A stretch of 64,000 bases of DNA from UBA9630 sp043725085. GTDB taxonomy: Bacteria; Patescibacteriota; Minisyncoccia; Moranbacterales; UBA2206. The position numbers and the translations under genes are program-made. The notes under the pieces were generated by a model. That model saw only the letters and a program-made list of their open reading frames with translations. It did no database searches and was not told the origin of the DNA. Below are positions 17,540 through 26,633 of the stretch, piece by piece; position 1 is the stretch's first letter; every line of letters starts with the position of its first letter. Where the stretch lies: positions 5,704-69,703 of the forward strand of contig JAYSLY010000014.1 in NCBI GenBank assembly GCA_043725085.1, read 5' to 3'.

Positions 17540-19807
17540 CTATTTAGCTTTATTAGCGAGAGCTCTCCCTCTTTGCTTTTTCCAGGCATAGCCCAAATAT
17601 GCAATGCAGCAAAGAAGAGTTAGGCCTGAGACAACTACTCCGTAATTAAAATATTTTGCCGGTTTGAAATATAATGTCAACTCCAAATCTATTGAGCCAT
17701 CAGGATTTTCTTTGTAATCACTCTTAGGGAAGTTTTTTCGGATATCTTGCGGATCAATTGTCCAGCCGTTGGCATAATCAAAGACCAAATCGTGCGATCC
17801 GCTGACAAATGTCCTGTCATCCGGCGTGAAATGCAATTCCCAGAGCTTATGATATGGATCCAAAAATACCAACTTTTCTTTTTCCGCCAGGTTGCTAATT
17901 TTAATTTGATACGCGGAGCTGGAAATTTTTTCATAGCTCACTTGAGAAAAATCATGCGGAACTTTTTCAATCGTATTTGTCAGGTATATTTTTTCATTAT
18001 CAAATTGATCATTTATCCTATAGAGCGAATAACGCTTCCCAAAATCACGCACTTTGTCACCCAAAACAACATCAAAAAGATCCTTTTGCTGAGCATTGTA
18101 GAGCACACTTTTATAGAAATAGCTTTGTTGCAAGTCCGGCGAGATATCATTATTAACAATGATATATTTAACATTCATCCCCTGCATGAATTTGCCCACA
18201 CTCGCGTAGTCCCTGTCTAAAATTAAGTTTTGCAAATAAACATTAAATTTTCCAAAGCTCATAAAGCCCGCAAAATCAGAAGTGTTTGCTAAAAACTGCA
18301 GCGGTGAAGTGCCGGCATAATAATGATTATCCAAATTCTTATCTTGAATCAATGTATAGCCCGCGCGGTTCATCGGCAACCAAAGATAGCGCGATGCTTC
18401 ATGATTATTTTTTAGATAATCCAAAAGGTCATAGAAATCGGCATTAAAATCTTTGATTGTATTGTGCGTATTTTTCGTTGTCCAAATCGGACTCTCATAG
18501 TAATCACCAAATATAAACGGCTTAGCGCCTAGGATTGTAATCAAAAAAATGCTAACCAGGACAATTTTCTTAATTAAAATTTTATCCAAATTCTCAAAAA
18601 ATATCTTCAAACTGATCGCCAGCAAAAAAGCATAGCTAAAAGCAAGCGCCAAGCCAAACTTATCATGCATATTGCGAAACATCGAAAATCCCGGGATGTT
18701 GGTGTTGAGCCAAAGAAAAACCGACGTGCCCCAAGAACTGACATGGGCAGTAAAAAAGAATAACCCGATCACCCAAGCTGCCAGAGATGCGATAAACAAA
18801 CCACGCCTGTCTCGATTGGATTTACTGGCATAAAAAGCTCCCAAAAAAACAATTAGCAAAAAAATCAAATTCAAGGAAAAAAACTTAAGATTCCAATCTC
18901 GATAAATTCCATAATTCGCCCAATGAGAAGTTTCCTGAAGTTGCTTATGAAAAAGATTGAACATGGGATACATCAGCTGATTATGCCGAGAAACATCCAT
19001 AATAATCCCATTATTATCCTCTCTAAATTGCGAGGAGGTTACGCTAGATATAGCATCTCCACTATTGTCGGAGCTAAACGGCGCATAAACAAAGTGGACC
19101 AGCCAATAAAAATTCACGAGTACCGCCAGGGATAAAAAAATGACCACGGCTTTGGCAAATACTTTCTTATTCTTTAGAAATACATAAAAAACTAACGGGG
19201 ATGTGGAAATAATCAAAGCCATTAGCCATGGGGTCGTCCACAAAACAACGCTGAACAAAAAACTCACAATAGCGGCTGTGACCAAATAGATATAGTTTTT
19301 TTTCAAGACAGCCTTGATGAATAAATAAAATAACAAGGGAAAAACAGAAACCAGATACACTGAAAAAAGCTGAAGACTCCAGACAGTGAAAAAAGAAAAG
19401 GTGGAAAATAAATAAAAAAGACCGGAAAATATTTTAATAAAAAAACTATCCCAGTCATCATCCGTGATAAACAGGCCAAGAGAAAGATAGAAAAATAAAA
19501 AACCTCCGGCAAGATTGAGACCGAATAAGAGCGATTGGGTGTCTAAAAAATAAAATGCCCATTTTACCATTCCAATAAAAGTCAAAAATGGGATTGCAAA
19601 TTGAATTGGGAAATATGACCCCAGCGAACCAGCCGAATTATCTGAAATAATGCTATTCCTGTAACTCGAAATTTGTTCAAAAGGAAATTGGTAGTATAGT
19701 TTTCCATCATCACCTCCAACACGAAAAAAACCATGATTCCAAAAAAATGGCACTAAAATAAGCAAAAATGCGCAAACTATCAGGATGAGGTTCTGTTTTT
19801 TTCGCAT
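17540..19807 (-). CDS. Large polytopic GT-C-like membrane protein
   Basis: 755 residues: about a dozen hydrophobic segments in the first 420, then an extracytoplasmic region, then one C-terminal membrane segment (FNYGVVVSGLTLLCCIAYLGYAW) and a basic tail. The architecture resembles the very large arabinofuranosyl- or YfhO-type transferases. An early loop carries VGGDDGKLYYQFPFEQ. The gene at 21142-23823 has the same architecture and a similar C-terminal segment. Together with the ArnT-like pair, this indicates several membrane glycosyl transfer steps. Substrate unknown. Confidence 0.72.
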   Translation of the reverse strand: MRKKQNLILIVCAFLLILVPFFWNHGFFRVGGDDGKLYYQFPFEQISSYRNSIISDNSAGSLGSYFPIQFAIPFLTFIGMVKWAFYFLDTQSLLFGLNLAGGFLFFYLSLGLFITDDDWDSFFIKIFSGLFYLFSTFSFFTVWSLQLFSVYLVSVFPLLFYLFIKAVLKKNYIYLVTAAIVSFLFSVVLWTTPWLMALIISTSPLVFYVFLKNKKVFAKAVVIFLSLAVLVNFYWLVHFVYAPFSSDNSGDAISSVTSSQFREDNNGIIMDVSRHNQLMYPMFNLFHKQLQETSHWANYGIYRDWNLKFFSLNLIFLLIVFLGAFYASKSNRDRRGLFIASLAAWVIGLFFFTAHVSSWGTSVFLWLNTNIPGFSMFRNMHDKFGLALAFSYAFLLAISLKIFFENLDKILIKKIVLVSIFLITILGAKPFIFGDYYESPIWTTKNTHNTIKDFNADFYDLLDYLKNNHEASRYLWLPMNRAGYTLIQDKNLDNHYYAGTSPLQFLANTSDFAGFMSFGKFNVYLQNLILDRDYASVGKFMQGMNVKYIIVNNDISPDLQQSYFYKSVLYNAQQKDLFDVVLGDKVRDFGKRYSLYRINDQFDNEKIYLTNTIEKVPHDFSQVSYEKISSSAYQIKISNLAEKEKLVFLDPYHKLWELHFTPDDRTFVSGSHDLVFDYANGWTIDPQDIRKNFPKSDYKENPDGSIDLELTLYFKPAKYFNYGVVVSGLTLLCCIAYLGYAWKKQRGRALANKAK

Positions 19808-19968
19808 ATACCAAACTAATAATACCAGCTAACCCAGCAATCTACAATTAAGTTAATGACCTGTTTTATTGTATCAAAATATCCCCAGCCTGTCACTTTC
19901 TGCGCCGAAACTAGTTAGCTTGACAAATATCCCACCAGCCCTCTATGAAAAAAAAGGGGGTTATTTTT

Positions 19969-20085
19969 TCAGCGTTCAGAAATGAGCTTTTCTTTTATCA
20001 TCCTGGTTACAGTTTTTTTGGCCCAATTACTACCATTTTGATCCCTGACTAATCCACAAATAGCATCAACAAGACGAATAAAAGC
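19969..20085 (-). pseudogene. Possible frameshifted C-terminal extension of the RhuM-like gene
   Basis: Just past the RhuM-like stop codon, the frame shifted by one nucleotide is open to TGA at 19969 and reads like coding sequence (NNAFIRLVDAICGLVRDQNG, then SNWAKKTVTRMIKEKLISER). It has no start codon of its own; a TAG closes that frame inside the RhuM gene. The junction is an A-rich run of AGAAAA units, a likely site for an indel. The rest of the 19808-20086 gap shows nothing I can name. Confidence 0.45.
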
Positions 20086-20086
20086 A

Positions 20087-21103
20087 TTATTTTCTTTTCT
20101 TTTTCTGCGCCCCTAGCACTTTTTTTATTTCACGATCAAAATCAGAAACATAATCCATATCTTGCTTCACATGATATTTTTCATATTCACCGAGCGCCAA
20201 ACTTTCCGCCACTTCGTGACTAATTTTCCCTGCATTCATCAAGATTTCATATTCGGTAAATTTAAGAAAAGCATTAAGTTTAGCCACCCAATCTTTCATT
20301 GTCATTGCCCTGCCTCGAATCGCTTGCATTTCAGCGTAGTCTAGGTACATATTCCCAATGCGATTTAAGTGCTCAAGCTCTTTTTTAGCAAGATAGTTTT
20401 TGGCAATTACCACGTCACTTGGCATAATTTTCCCCTTCGGAGACCGTTGCCAAGAAGTCAGCCCCATTTTTTCTTTCTTGCTACTCACACGCTCTGTAAT
20501 AATCTCCGCCGCCGTTTTTCCGGTAATAGCAAAATGCAGCTTATTTTGGACTGTCGCAAAGAATTTTTTACTTTCATAAGCTTTAGGCGAGTAATCAATT
20601 GCCGTTGCATAAATATCGGTAATTTTTTGATAAATCCTTCGCTCACTGGTGCGAATATCTTTTATTTCTTCATACAGATCTTCGAAATACCTAGCACTAA
20701 AGCGAGAACCATATTTCATCCTATCAATATCCAGTGCATAGCCTTTATGGATATAATTTTTCAAAATTCCAGTCGCCCACTTGCGAAATTGCGTGCCTCG
20801 CTCAGAATTTACCCGATAACCAACAGCAATAATCGCTTCGAGAGAATAAAATTTCGTCTTGTAGTTTTTCCCATCCCTAGCAGTTATTAAGAAATCCTTA
20901 ATAACTGAACCTTCATCCAATTCCTTCTTCCTAAATACGCTTTTTAAGTGCATATTAACATTTGGCACCGTCGTATCAAAAAGCTCCGCCATACGTTTTT
21001 GTGGCAACCAAATATTTTCCTCAGAATATAGCACCTCAATGTTTACTGAGCCTTCCGGTGTTTGATAAAAGGCGATCTGATCATCCGGCAATTTGTTTTT
21101 CAT
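20087..21103 (-). CDS. RhuM-family protein (virulence RhuM-like)
   Basis: A 338-residue soluble protein of the RhuM family, whose biochemical function is not established. The N-terminal half has NIEVLYSEENIWLPQKRMAE, a KilA-N/DNA-binding-like region with DTTVPNVNMHLKS, then FYSLEAIIAVGYRVNSERGTQFRKWAT, which is characteristic of the family. I use ATG 21103; a GTG at 21142 would overlap the upstream stop. RhuM genes are often found near restriction or mobile loci, and here one sits between two glycan-locus genes, suggesting insertion. The frame after its stop may be a broken extension. Confidence 0.85.
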   Translation of the reverse strand: MKNKLPDDQIAFYQTPEGSVNIEVLYSEENIWLPQKRMAELFDTTVPNVNMHLKSVFRKKELDEGSVIKDFLITARDGKNYKTKFYSLEAIIAVGYRVNSERGTQFRKWATGILKNYIHKGYALDIDRMKYGSRFSARYFEDLYEEIKDIRTSERRIYQKITDIYATAIDYSPKAYESKKFFATVQNKLHFAITGKTAAEIITERVSSKKEKMGLTSWQRSPKGKIMPSDVVIAKNYLAKKELEHLNRIGNMYLDYAEMQAIRGRAMTMKDWVAKLNAFLKFTEYEILMNAGKISHEVAESLALGEYEKYHVKQDMDYVSDFDREIKKVLGAQKKKRK

Positions 21104-21141
21104 ATTTTTTCTTTTAGTCTTATCATACTGATATAATAACA

Positions 21142-23823
21142 CTAAACTATTTTCCGGTCAAGCTTTTTTTGTTTGCGCCTCTTTTTCCAGTCATAAACTA
21201 AATACCCAATGCACGCTAGCAATGTCGACAAAGATATCGCCAAGCCTATATAAAAAAGTCTCTGCGGCCAAAATTCCACCACCATTTCAAAATCATACGT
21301 CCCGTCGGGATTCCTAATACATTTAATATTGCCACCAGCACAAACTTGATTTGTATCAATCACCCAAGAATTAGCATAGCCATTGGCTGTCAGATGATTG
21401 GCATTATTTTCAATCGGACGCCGAAACCAGGTCTCCCAAAAATGCCCGTTTGGCAAATTATCATTCTGAATTGTGCCTTGAAAATTTTTGGACACAAAGT
21501 CAATATTATATTTTTCCGCATAATCCAACTGCTCCTGCCCGCTTGCCCCGTGATCGTCAGCAGACGATTTTACGGGGTCGGCCCATTTTTTATGTTCGAT
21601 CGTTTTTTCCTTTCCATCCCCCAGTGTCGTCACATAACCATTGTCAAGATCATTCTGCAATTCATCTTTTGTCGCCTGATCCTCCGCATTACCGTCTAAT
21701 GTTTTATATTTGCTTAAGTTGTCATTCCCGCGTAGGCGGGAATCCACTCCTTGATTTACTAAATAGCTTTTCCATCCATCATGAAAACTTTCAGAAAATA
21801 CTAGTGGGAAAACTCCGCTTGCACCATGCACCCGCACGCGATATTTGGTCGGATTGATTTTTTTGAATTCCAAAGTTGGCGACACCACGCCACCTTTATC
21901 TACACAATTATTATTACCGGAATCACTGCTATTTTGATTATTACTACTCTTTAATTTTTCCAGAACATTCTCTCGTCCAACATTTTGCCCTGCAAAGAAT
22001 ACTGCTGAACGAGTTTGCCAATCGGGGCTAGAAAGAATTTTTGGCAAGTCATCAATGGTTCTTTGTGAAATTATAGAATTTTGAGAAGTGTAAAAAAATG
22101 CAGCTTGCGAATTGTTTATCTTGTACACATTAAAGTAGCTGTTGTCTTCAATTTTTGTAATCAAATTGTTTTTTTCGTAATACTCAATCTTGCCCATTGT
22201 TTGTGCAACAAATTGATCTGCTACGTCTTTATGAAAAATAATATATTTAATACCCAGGAGATCAACAAAAGGAATAAGCCACCCGGAATTCTCTTCATTC
22301 TGCTCATTCCAGATCTTACCATAATTCCAGTTACCAAAAGCTTGTGGGGCATTCATTTGCACCACTGGTTGATTAAATAACTGGATAGTCGGATCAGATC
22401 CAATCGCTTTCCACTTGGGAAAATTAATCCAGCCGATAGAGTTAAGCACATTATAGGGGGCGCTAAAAAGTCTAAAGTCCAATCTTCTCATCGCCAATCT
22501 ATTACTCAATGCATAATATTCGTCAGGAATTTTTACTATATAGGCGTACTCGCTTGATTTATAATCCTTACCAATATCGATACCCATATAATTAGTTAGC
22601 AGCTTACCCTGAAAAGCTGGATATAGCGGAACAGTGGTAAAAAATAAAAACAAAACGCTAACAACATAACTAGTTTTTTTATTTTCAATACTCCCTAAAA
22701 ACAGCAGGATTACAATGAGCATAAAAAATGGAAGAAAAATCAAAGTCTTGTCTAGACTTCGAATGGAAGAAAAAATCGGATTTCCGCCAAAAATTTCCAT
22801 AACTGCCTCCTTACTTAAGATACCCTTGCCCTTGTTAATCAAAAAAATTGCAAAAAAAACCAAGCTAGCAAAAATAGCAACGATTTTAGTTTTTTCGTGT
22901 AAATGCTTTTTACGAATGGCAATGATAAAAAAAATAAAAAGAGTCATTCCGGGCAAAAGAGCAGCTATTGAATATATTTTCGTCATCCCCAAAATATCAT
23001 CAGAAAAAAACCACAAACCCCTAAAGTCCAATGCCTGCCAGAATATCCATTCATCTAGATTAAAATAACCGCCGCCGCCAGAAAAATTACTAACCATATT
23101 GAGTAGCCCGGGTATCTGAGGAATAATAGCTATAAAGCTAGTTAAAAAGAAAAGACCATAAAAAATCAAAGCTTTTTTGAAAAATAAAACAAACTTTATA
23201 GTTTTTCTATGCAAAAACAACACCAGTAGCAAAAAGACGAACAAAAAGATGTTTAGGGATATAAAAAAAGCCGCATTACCGAAAGCAATATTTGCAACAA
23301 ACAAAACTATGCCCAAAATCGACAAGTTCACATCAATCAGCTTGCTTTTTAAGAAATACTTATAAGTCAAAGCAAAAATTGGCGGAATAACTAAATAAAG
23401 AAAAGAGAATGGCGTAGGAGAAATAAATTTATTAAAAGTGTAAATATTCAATGCATAAGTAAAGGAAAGCACATTGATAATAAATTCTTTTTTAGCAGAA
23501 AAAAAAGCTCTAGAAAATATTCTAAAAGATAAGAAGCTGCTCAATAAAAAAAAGGCTGAATAAAAAATGAGAATGTGATTTACCCCTACTATTTCCTGAA
23601 TAATCGCAAAAAAAATAAAATAAGGAAAATAGCTGAATAGAATAGAAAAACCGCCAAGTCCATAACTTGCCCAATTATATTTTAGAGTTTCCAGGACAAA
23701 AGAAAAATTTAGGATCTGAGCAAAATCGCCACTTAAAAAAATATACCCAGCTGGAATATTATTAGCAATGCTGATAGCAAAAATTGCAAACAAAAAAATA
23801 TAGGTATTTTTCCGCAAAATCAT
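21142..23823 (-). CDS. Very large polytopic GT-C-like membrane protein
   Basis: 893 residues: about 12 membrane segments in the first 400, a long extracytoplasmic domain, then a C-terminal membrane segment (RLFYIGLAISLSTLLACIGYLVY) with a basic tail. It shares the overall plan of the protein at 17540-19807. A REP-like palindromic repeat lies inside the coding sequence (21721-21747) and is translated in frame as VDSRLRGND. The upstream methyltransferase stop abuts its start at 23823. Probable glycosyl transferase or polysaccharide assembly protein; substrate unknown. Confidence 0.72.
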   Translation of the reverse strand: MILRKNTYIFLFAIFAISIANNIPAGYIFLSGDFAQILNFSFVLETLKYNWASYGLGGFSILFSYFPYFIFFAIIQEIVGVNHILIFYSAFFLLSSFLSFRIFSRAFFSAKKEFIINVLSFTYALNIYTFNKFISPTPFSFLYLVIPPIFALTYKYFLKSKLIDVNLSILGIVLFVANIAFGNAAFFISLNIFLFVFLLLVLFLHRKTIKFVLFFKKALIFYGLFFLTSFIAIIPQIPGLLNMVSNFSGGGGYFNLDEWIFWQALDFRGLWFFSDDILGMTKIYSIAALLPGMTLFIFFIIAIRKKHLHEKTKIVAIFASLVFFAIFLINKGKGILSKEAVMEIFGGNPIFSSIRSLDKTLIFLPFFMLIVILLFLGSIENKKTSYVVSVLFLFFTTVPLYPAFQGKLLTNYMGIDIGKDYKSSEYAYIVKIPDEYYALSNRLAMRRLDFRLFSAPYNVLNSIGWINFPKWKAIGSDPTIQLFNQPVVQMNAPQAFGNWNYGKIWNEQNEENSGWLIPFVDLLGIKYIIFHKDVADQFVAQTMGKIEYYEKNNLITKIEDNSYFNVYKINNSQAAFFYTSQNSIISQRTIDDLPKILSSPDWQTRSAVFFAGQNVGRENVLEKLKSSNNQNSSDSGNNNCVDKGGVVSPTLEFKKINPTKYRVRVHGASGVFPLVFSESFHDGWKSYLVNQGVDSRLRGNDNLSKYKTLDGNAEDQATKDELQNDLDNGYVTTLGDGKEKTIEHKKWADPVKSSADDHGASGQEQLDYAEKYNIDFVSKNFQGTIQNDNLPNGHFWETWFRRPIENNANHLTANGYANSWVIDTNQVCAGGNIKCIRNPDGTYDFEMVVEFWPQRLFYIGLAISLSTLLACIGYLVYDWKKRRKQKKLDRKIV
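21721..21747. repeat. REP-like palindromic repeat inside a coding sequence
   Basis: The core ATTCCCGC-GTAG-GCGGGAAT (21724-21743) is a perfect 8-bp stem with a 4-nt loop, flanked by GTC and CCAC. It belongs to the widespread type that translates as SRLRGND. Here it keeps the reading frame of the 893-aa membrane protein. Confidence 0.75.
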
Positions 23824-24578
23824 TATTTTCTACTTATTGAAATTAAAACCGGACGATTTTTTTTAGGGGACGCTCCTTGGGATATGAAAAAAATATACCA
23901 AACCAAATCGACTAATCGAGTGATCGCTGGCAACACAATCTTTTTTAGCACTTTCTTTAATAACTTGTTATCATTAGGCGCATAGGCAACTAATTCTTTT
24001 ATCATAATATTTTTCGGTTTAAATCCTGCCAGAAGCAATATCTCTTGCATGGATTCTGGAGTATACAATATTTCGTGTGTTATATCGACATAGCGATCAT
24101 GACTTCCGCTTATCGCGTTATTTCCATTGGGAATATTAATAATCAGCACTCCGTCTTTTTTCAATGAACTCTTTAATATTTTTAAGAAACTTATTATTTC
24201 TTCTTTTTTAATATGCTCGACAACATGATAAATTGTAATCACATCAAAAAAATCATTCTTTCCTTTTAAATACTCCTCTGCTAAAACTTTTTCCACGTGG
24301 AAACCTTTTTTTTCGCAAAAAGCGATACACTCAGAAGAGATATCAATTCCCGTAAAATTTTTATAGCCTAATCGAGAGAAAGTGTATAGATTTTGGCCCA
24401 ATCCGCACCCAATATCTAAAATTCGACTGTTTTTGTCCCTTGGCAGATGACTGCCAACATATTTCTTGTTCCAAAAATAAAGATTGGCATACTCCTTCTC
24501 GATATTCGCATTTCGATCTGATGAGGAGTAGACCACTGACATATAATTTTCGAATATTTCTCTTTCCATAGTAATCAC
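23823..24578 (-). CDS. SAM-dependent class I methyltransferase
   Basis: 251 residues with a Methyltransf_11/23-type fold. Motif I is RILDIGCGLGQNLYTFSRLG (SAM-binding loop), followed by GIDISSECIAFCEK, with DVITIYHVVEHI as motif IV. The histidine pair in YHVVEHI is typical of methyltransferases that modify sugars or small molecules in glycan clusters. The stop touches the start of the large membrane protein downstream, so they are co-transcribed. Substrate unknown. Confidence 0.85.
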   Translation of the reverse strand: MITMEREIFENYMSVVYSSSDRNANIEKEYANLYFWNKKYVGSHLPRDKNSRILDIGCGLGQNLYTFSRLGYKNFTGIDISSECIAFCEKKGFHVEKVLAEEYLKGKNDFFDVITIYHVVEHIKKEEIISFLKILKSSLKKDGVLIINIPNGNNAISGSHDRYVDITHEILYTPESMQEILLLAGFKPKNIMIKELVAYAPNDNKLLKKVLKKIVLPAITRLVDLVWYIFFISQGASPKKNRPVLISISRK

Positions 24579-24593
24579 GAGGTATTAAAAAAA

Positions 24594-25499
24594 TTAATTT
24601 ATTTTGTGCAAGATCGAGTAGAAAATCAATCCCCTGTTCGGAAATATCTTTTTTAGAAAATCGAGTTTTTTGCTTTTTTTCAAATAATTACACGTACCAT
24701 ATTCGAGAATTCCAAAATTGGGCAAACACTCTTTTCTAACTTTTTGAAAATCAATGCCGCCCCTAGCCACATGGATGTCAATAATTCCAAAAATTTCATC
24801 AAGTTTCAACTCATGCCCTATTACTCCCTCCTTTAACAATTGATCATTTATTTTTTGGCAGATTTTCTTATACTCATTTTCTCCGGTCAACTTGCTAAAT
24901 TTGTCATATAGGCCTAATTTCAAAACTAAGTCAAAACAAGCATCCTTCGGACTGATTATAAAGTTAATCATTTTAAGCAAGACAGATCTGCTGGCCTTAT
25001 AGTTTGGCTCATGCGCAACCATCAAAATTCCATCCTTCTTCAATAATCGATCAAATTCTCTTAGTACTTTTTTATAATCTGGCAGATGATGCAAAACAGA
25101 ATTCACGGTTATGGCATCAACTGAGTTACTTGGAATTTCTGACATAGTATCGGAATCTATTTTAATATACTCAAAATTAACCGTAAAAACTTGGGAAAAT
25201 TTTTTCTTACAAATTTCTAGTTTTTCTCTTGAGATGTCAACTAGTTTCATTTCACTGCCATCAGCGAGATAATCTAGCATCACAGAAGGAACAAAACCGG
25301 TGCCAGCACTAAAATCCAAAACTACCATAGCGCCTTTGCCTGAAAAATATCTCTTTGACCATTCTTTCCAATTCATTGCTTCGTCAACGAAAATTTCATC
25401 ATGAATATTATCATATTCATTGCCCTCAAGATCACTAAATAACTCGTTTACTCTTTTTACCAAATTAGCAGATACCTCTTTCTTTGCCATAATTTTCAT
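24594..25499 (-). CDS. SAM-dependent class I methyltransferase (second)
   Basis: 301 residues. Motif I is VVLDFSAGTGFVPSVMLDYL, followed by MKLVDISREKLEICKKKF and the motif IV-like DAITVNSVLHHLPDYKKVLREF. It overlaps the end of the upstream glycosyltransferase by about 35 bp (start at 25499; a second ATG at 25490 is equally plausible). It is not closely similar to its neighbour methyltransferase beyond the common fold. Likely modifies a glycan or lipid intermediate; substrate unknown. Confidence 0.83.
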   Translation of the reverse strand: MKIMAKKEVSANLVKRVNELFSDLEGNEYDNIHDEIFVDEAMNWKEWSKRYFSGKGAMVVLDFSAGTGFVPSVMLDYLADGSEMKLVDISREKLEICKKKFSQVFTVNFEYIKIDSDTMSEIPSNSVDAITVNSVLHHLPDYKKVLREFDRLLKKDGILMVAHEPNYKASRSVLLKMINFIISPKDACFDLVLKLGLYDKFSKLTGENEYKKICQKINDQLLKEGVIGHELKLDEIFGIIDIHVARGGIDFQKVRKECLPNFGILEYGTCNYLKKSKKLDFLKKIFPNRGLIFYSILHKIN

Positions 25500-26628
25500 T
25501 TATAAGTTTAACATATTTCCCCGTAATTAATTCGGGACTGAAACATTTAGCGAAATATTCACGCTGAAGAGCTGTTTTTACTTTAGCCTCGGCATAATTT
25601 TCAATAATTGCGTCTATTTTTTCCATAAACTCATTCTCATCATTCTGACTCGTGACAACATTATCATAATCAGAAAATGTCCTAATATACTCCGCTACTC
25701 CACAATTCCTTGTTATAATCGTTGGCGTTCCAAGAGTAATGGATTCTACTGCGGTATAGAGGAATGACTCAAACTGTGATGGCAGGATGACCAATTTTGC
25801 ATTCTTAATAATGGGATGAAGTCTTCCTTTTTCTCCAATATAGCCCAAGAAAATTACCCTATCATTCCCCTCGAAGAACCCAGACATGCCTTCGCAATCT
25901 CTTCCAACAATTACAAAGAGTGCTTCTGGATATCCAATCATTATTCGCTCTATTATTCTTTTCAGGATAGCGCTACCTTTCTTTTTCTGCAAACTCCCAT
26001 AGAAAAGAAAATAATCCTTTCCCACCAACTTCTCTGGCAAAATACCACACTTAGTCTCATGCTTTTCTAATGTTATTGGAAGAGGAAGGATGCTCATTCT
26101 GGAAAAATCAATATTCCAGAGAAAGAATGAATATACCCCCATCAAAGAAGAGTTTGCAATAATCAACCTAGCTCTTTTTACAATAAACTTCTCAAATAAA
26201 TTCAAAACAGTTCTGAAGATAAGATATTTTAGACTATTTTTTCTTTCCAAAGAATAAACTTCATGGCTTGTGCCATGCAGTCGAGCAATATATTTGTATT
26301 TTTTTCCTAAAATCATTTTAGCAAAAACCGCATAACCGCCAAAAATTTCATCTTCTATTAAATCATATTTTCTATAGTTTCTCAGCAGCCACCAGGAAAT
26401 AGCCCAATAGACCCCAAGAGGATTATGGCGATTGGCCTTCACACGTATCACTTCAATATCCTCCTCTCGAGTCCTTTTGCTTTTCTCGAAAGAAACACTC
26501 AAAACAGAAACTTCCATAACTTGATTATGACGCTTTATGGCCTTCGCCATTTCGTACACGTAAGTTCCGATCCCGCCCGCCCCTGTTTCGGGTGGATATT
26601 CAGGGGAAATAAAGAGAATATTTTTCAT
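25465..26628 (-). CDS. Glycosyltransferase family 4 (GT-B fold)
   Basis: 387 residues. The N-terminus MKNILFISPEYPPETGAGGIGTYVYEMAKA-like pattern has the Gly-rich acceptor-domain loop. The C-terminal domain has FLFYGSLQKKKGSAIL and the SQFESFLYTAVESITLGTPTII donor-binding helix. It lies in an overlapping series with the methyltransferase downstream and the radical SAM gene 5 bp upstream. Expected to add one sugar to the surface glycan; donor unknown. Confidence 0.87.
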   Translation of the reverse strand: MKNILFISPEYPPETGAGGIGTYVYEMAKAIKRHNQVMEVSVLSVSFEKSKRTREEDIEVIRVKANRHNPLGVYWAISWWLLRNYRKYDLIEDEIFGGYAVFAKMILGKKYKYIARLHGTSHEVYSLERKNSLKYLIFRTVLNLFEKFIVKRARLIIANSSLMGVYSFFLWNIDFSRMSILPLPITLEKHETKCGILPEKLVGKDYFLFYGSLQKKKGSAILKRIIERIMIGYPEALFVIVGRDCEGMSGFFEGNDRVIFLGYIGEKGRLHPIIKNAKLVILPSQFESFLYTAVESITLGTPTIITRNCGVAEYIRTFSDYDNVVTSQNDENEFMEKIDAIIENYAEAKVKTALQREYFAKCFSPELITGKYVKLINENYGKERGIC

Positions 26629-26633
26629 AGCTA

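Noticed and set aside
20087..21103. RhuM-like gene as part of a restriction-modification system
   Set aside because: No methylase, specificity or nuclease gene is nearby; the neighbouring methyltransferases lack DNA-methylase motifs.
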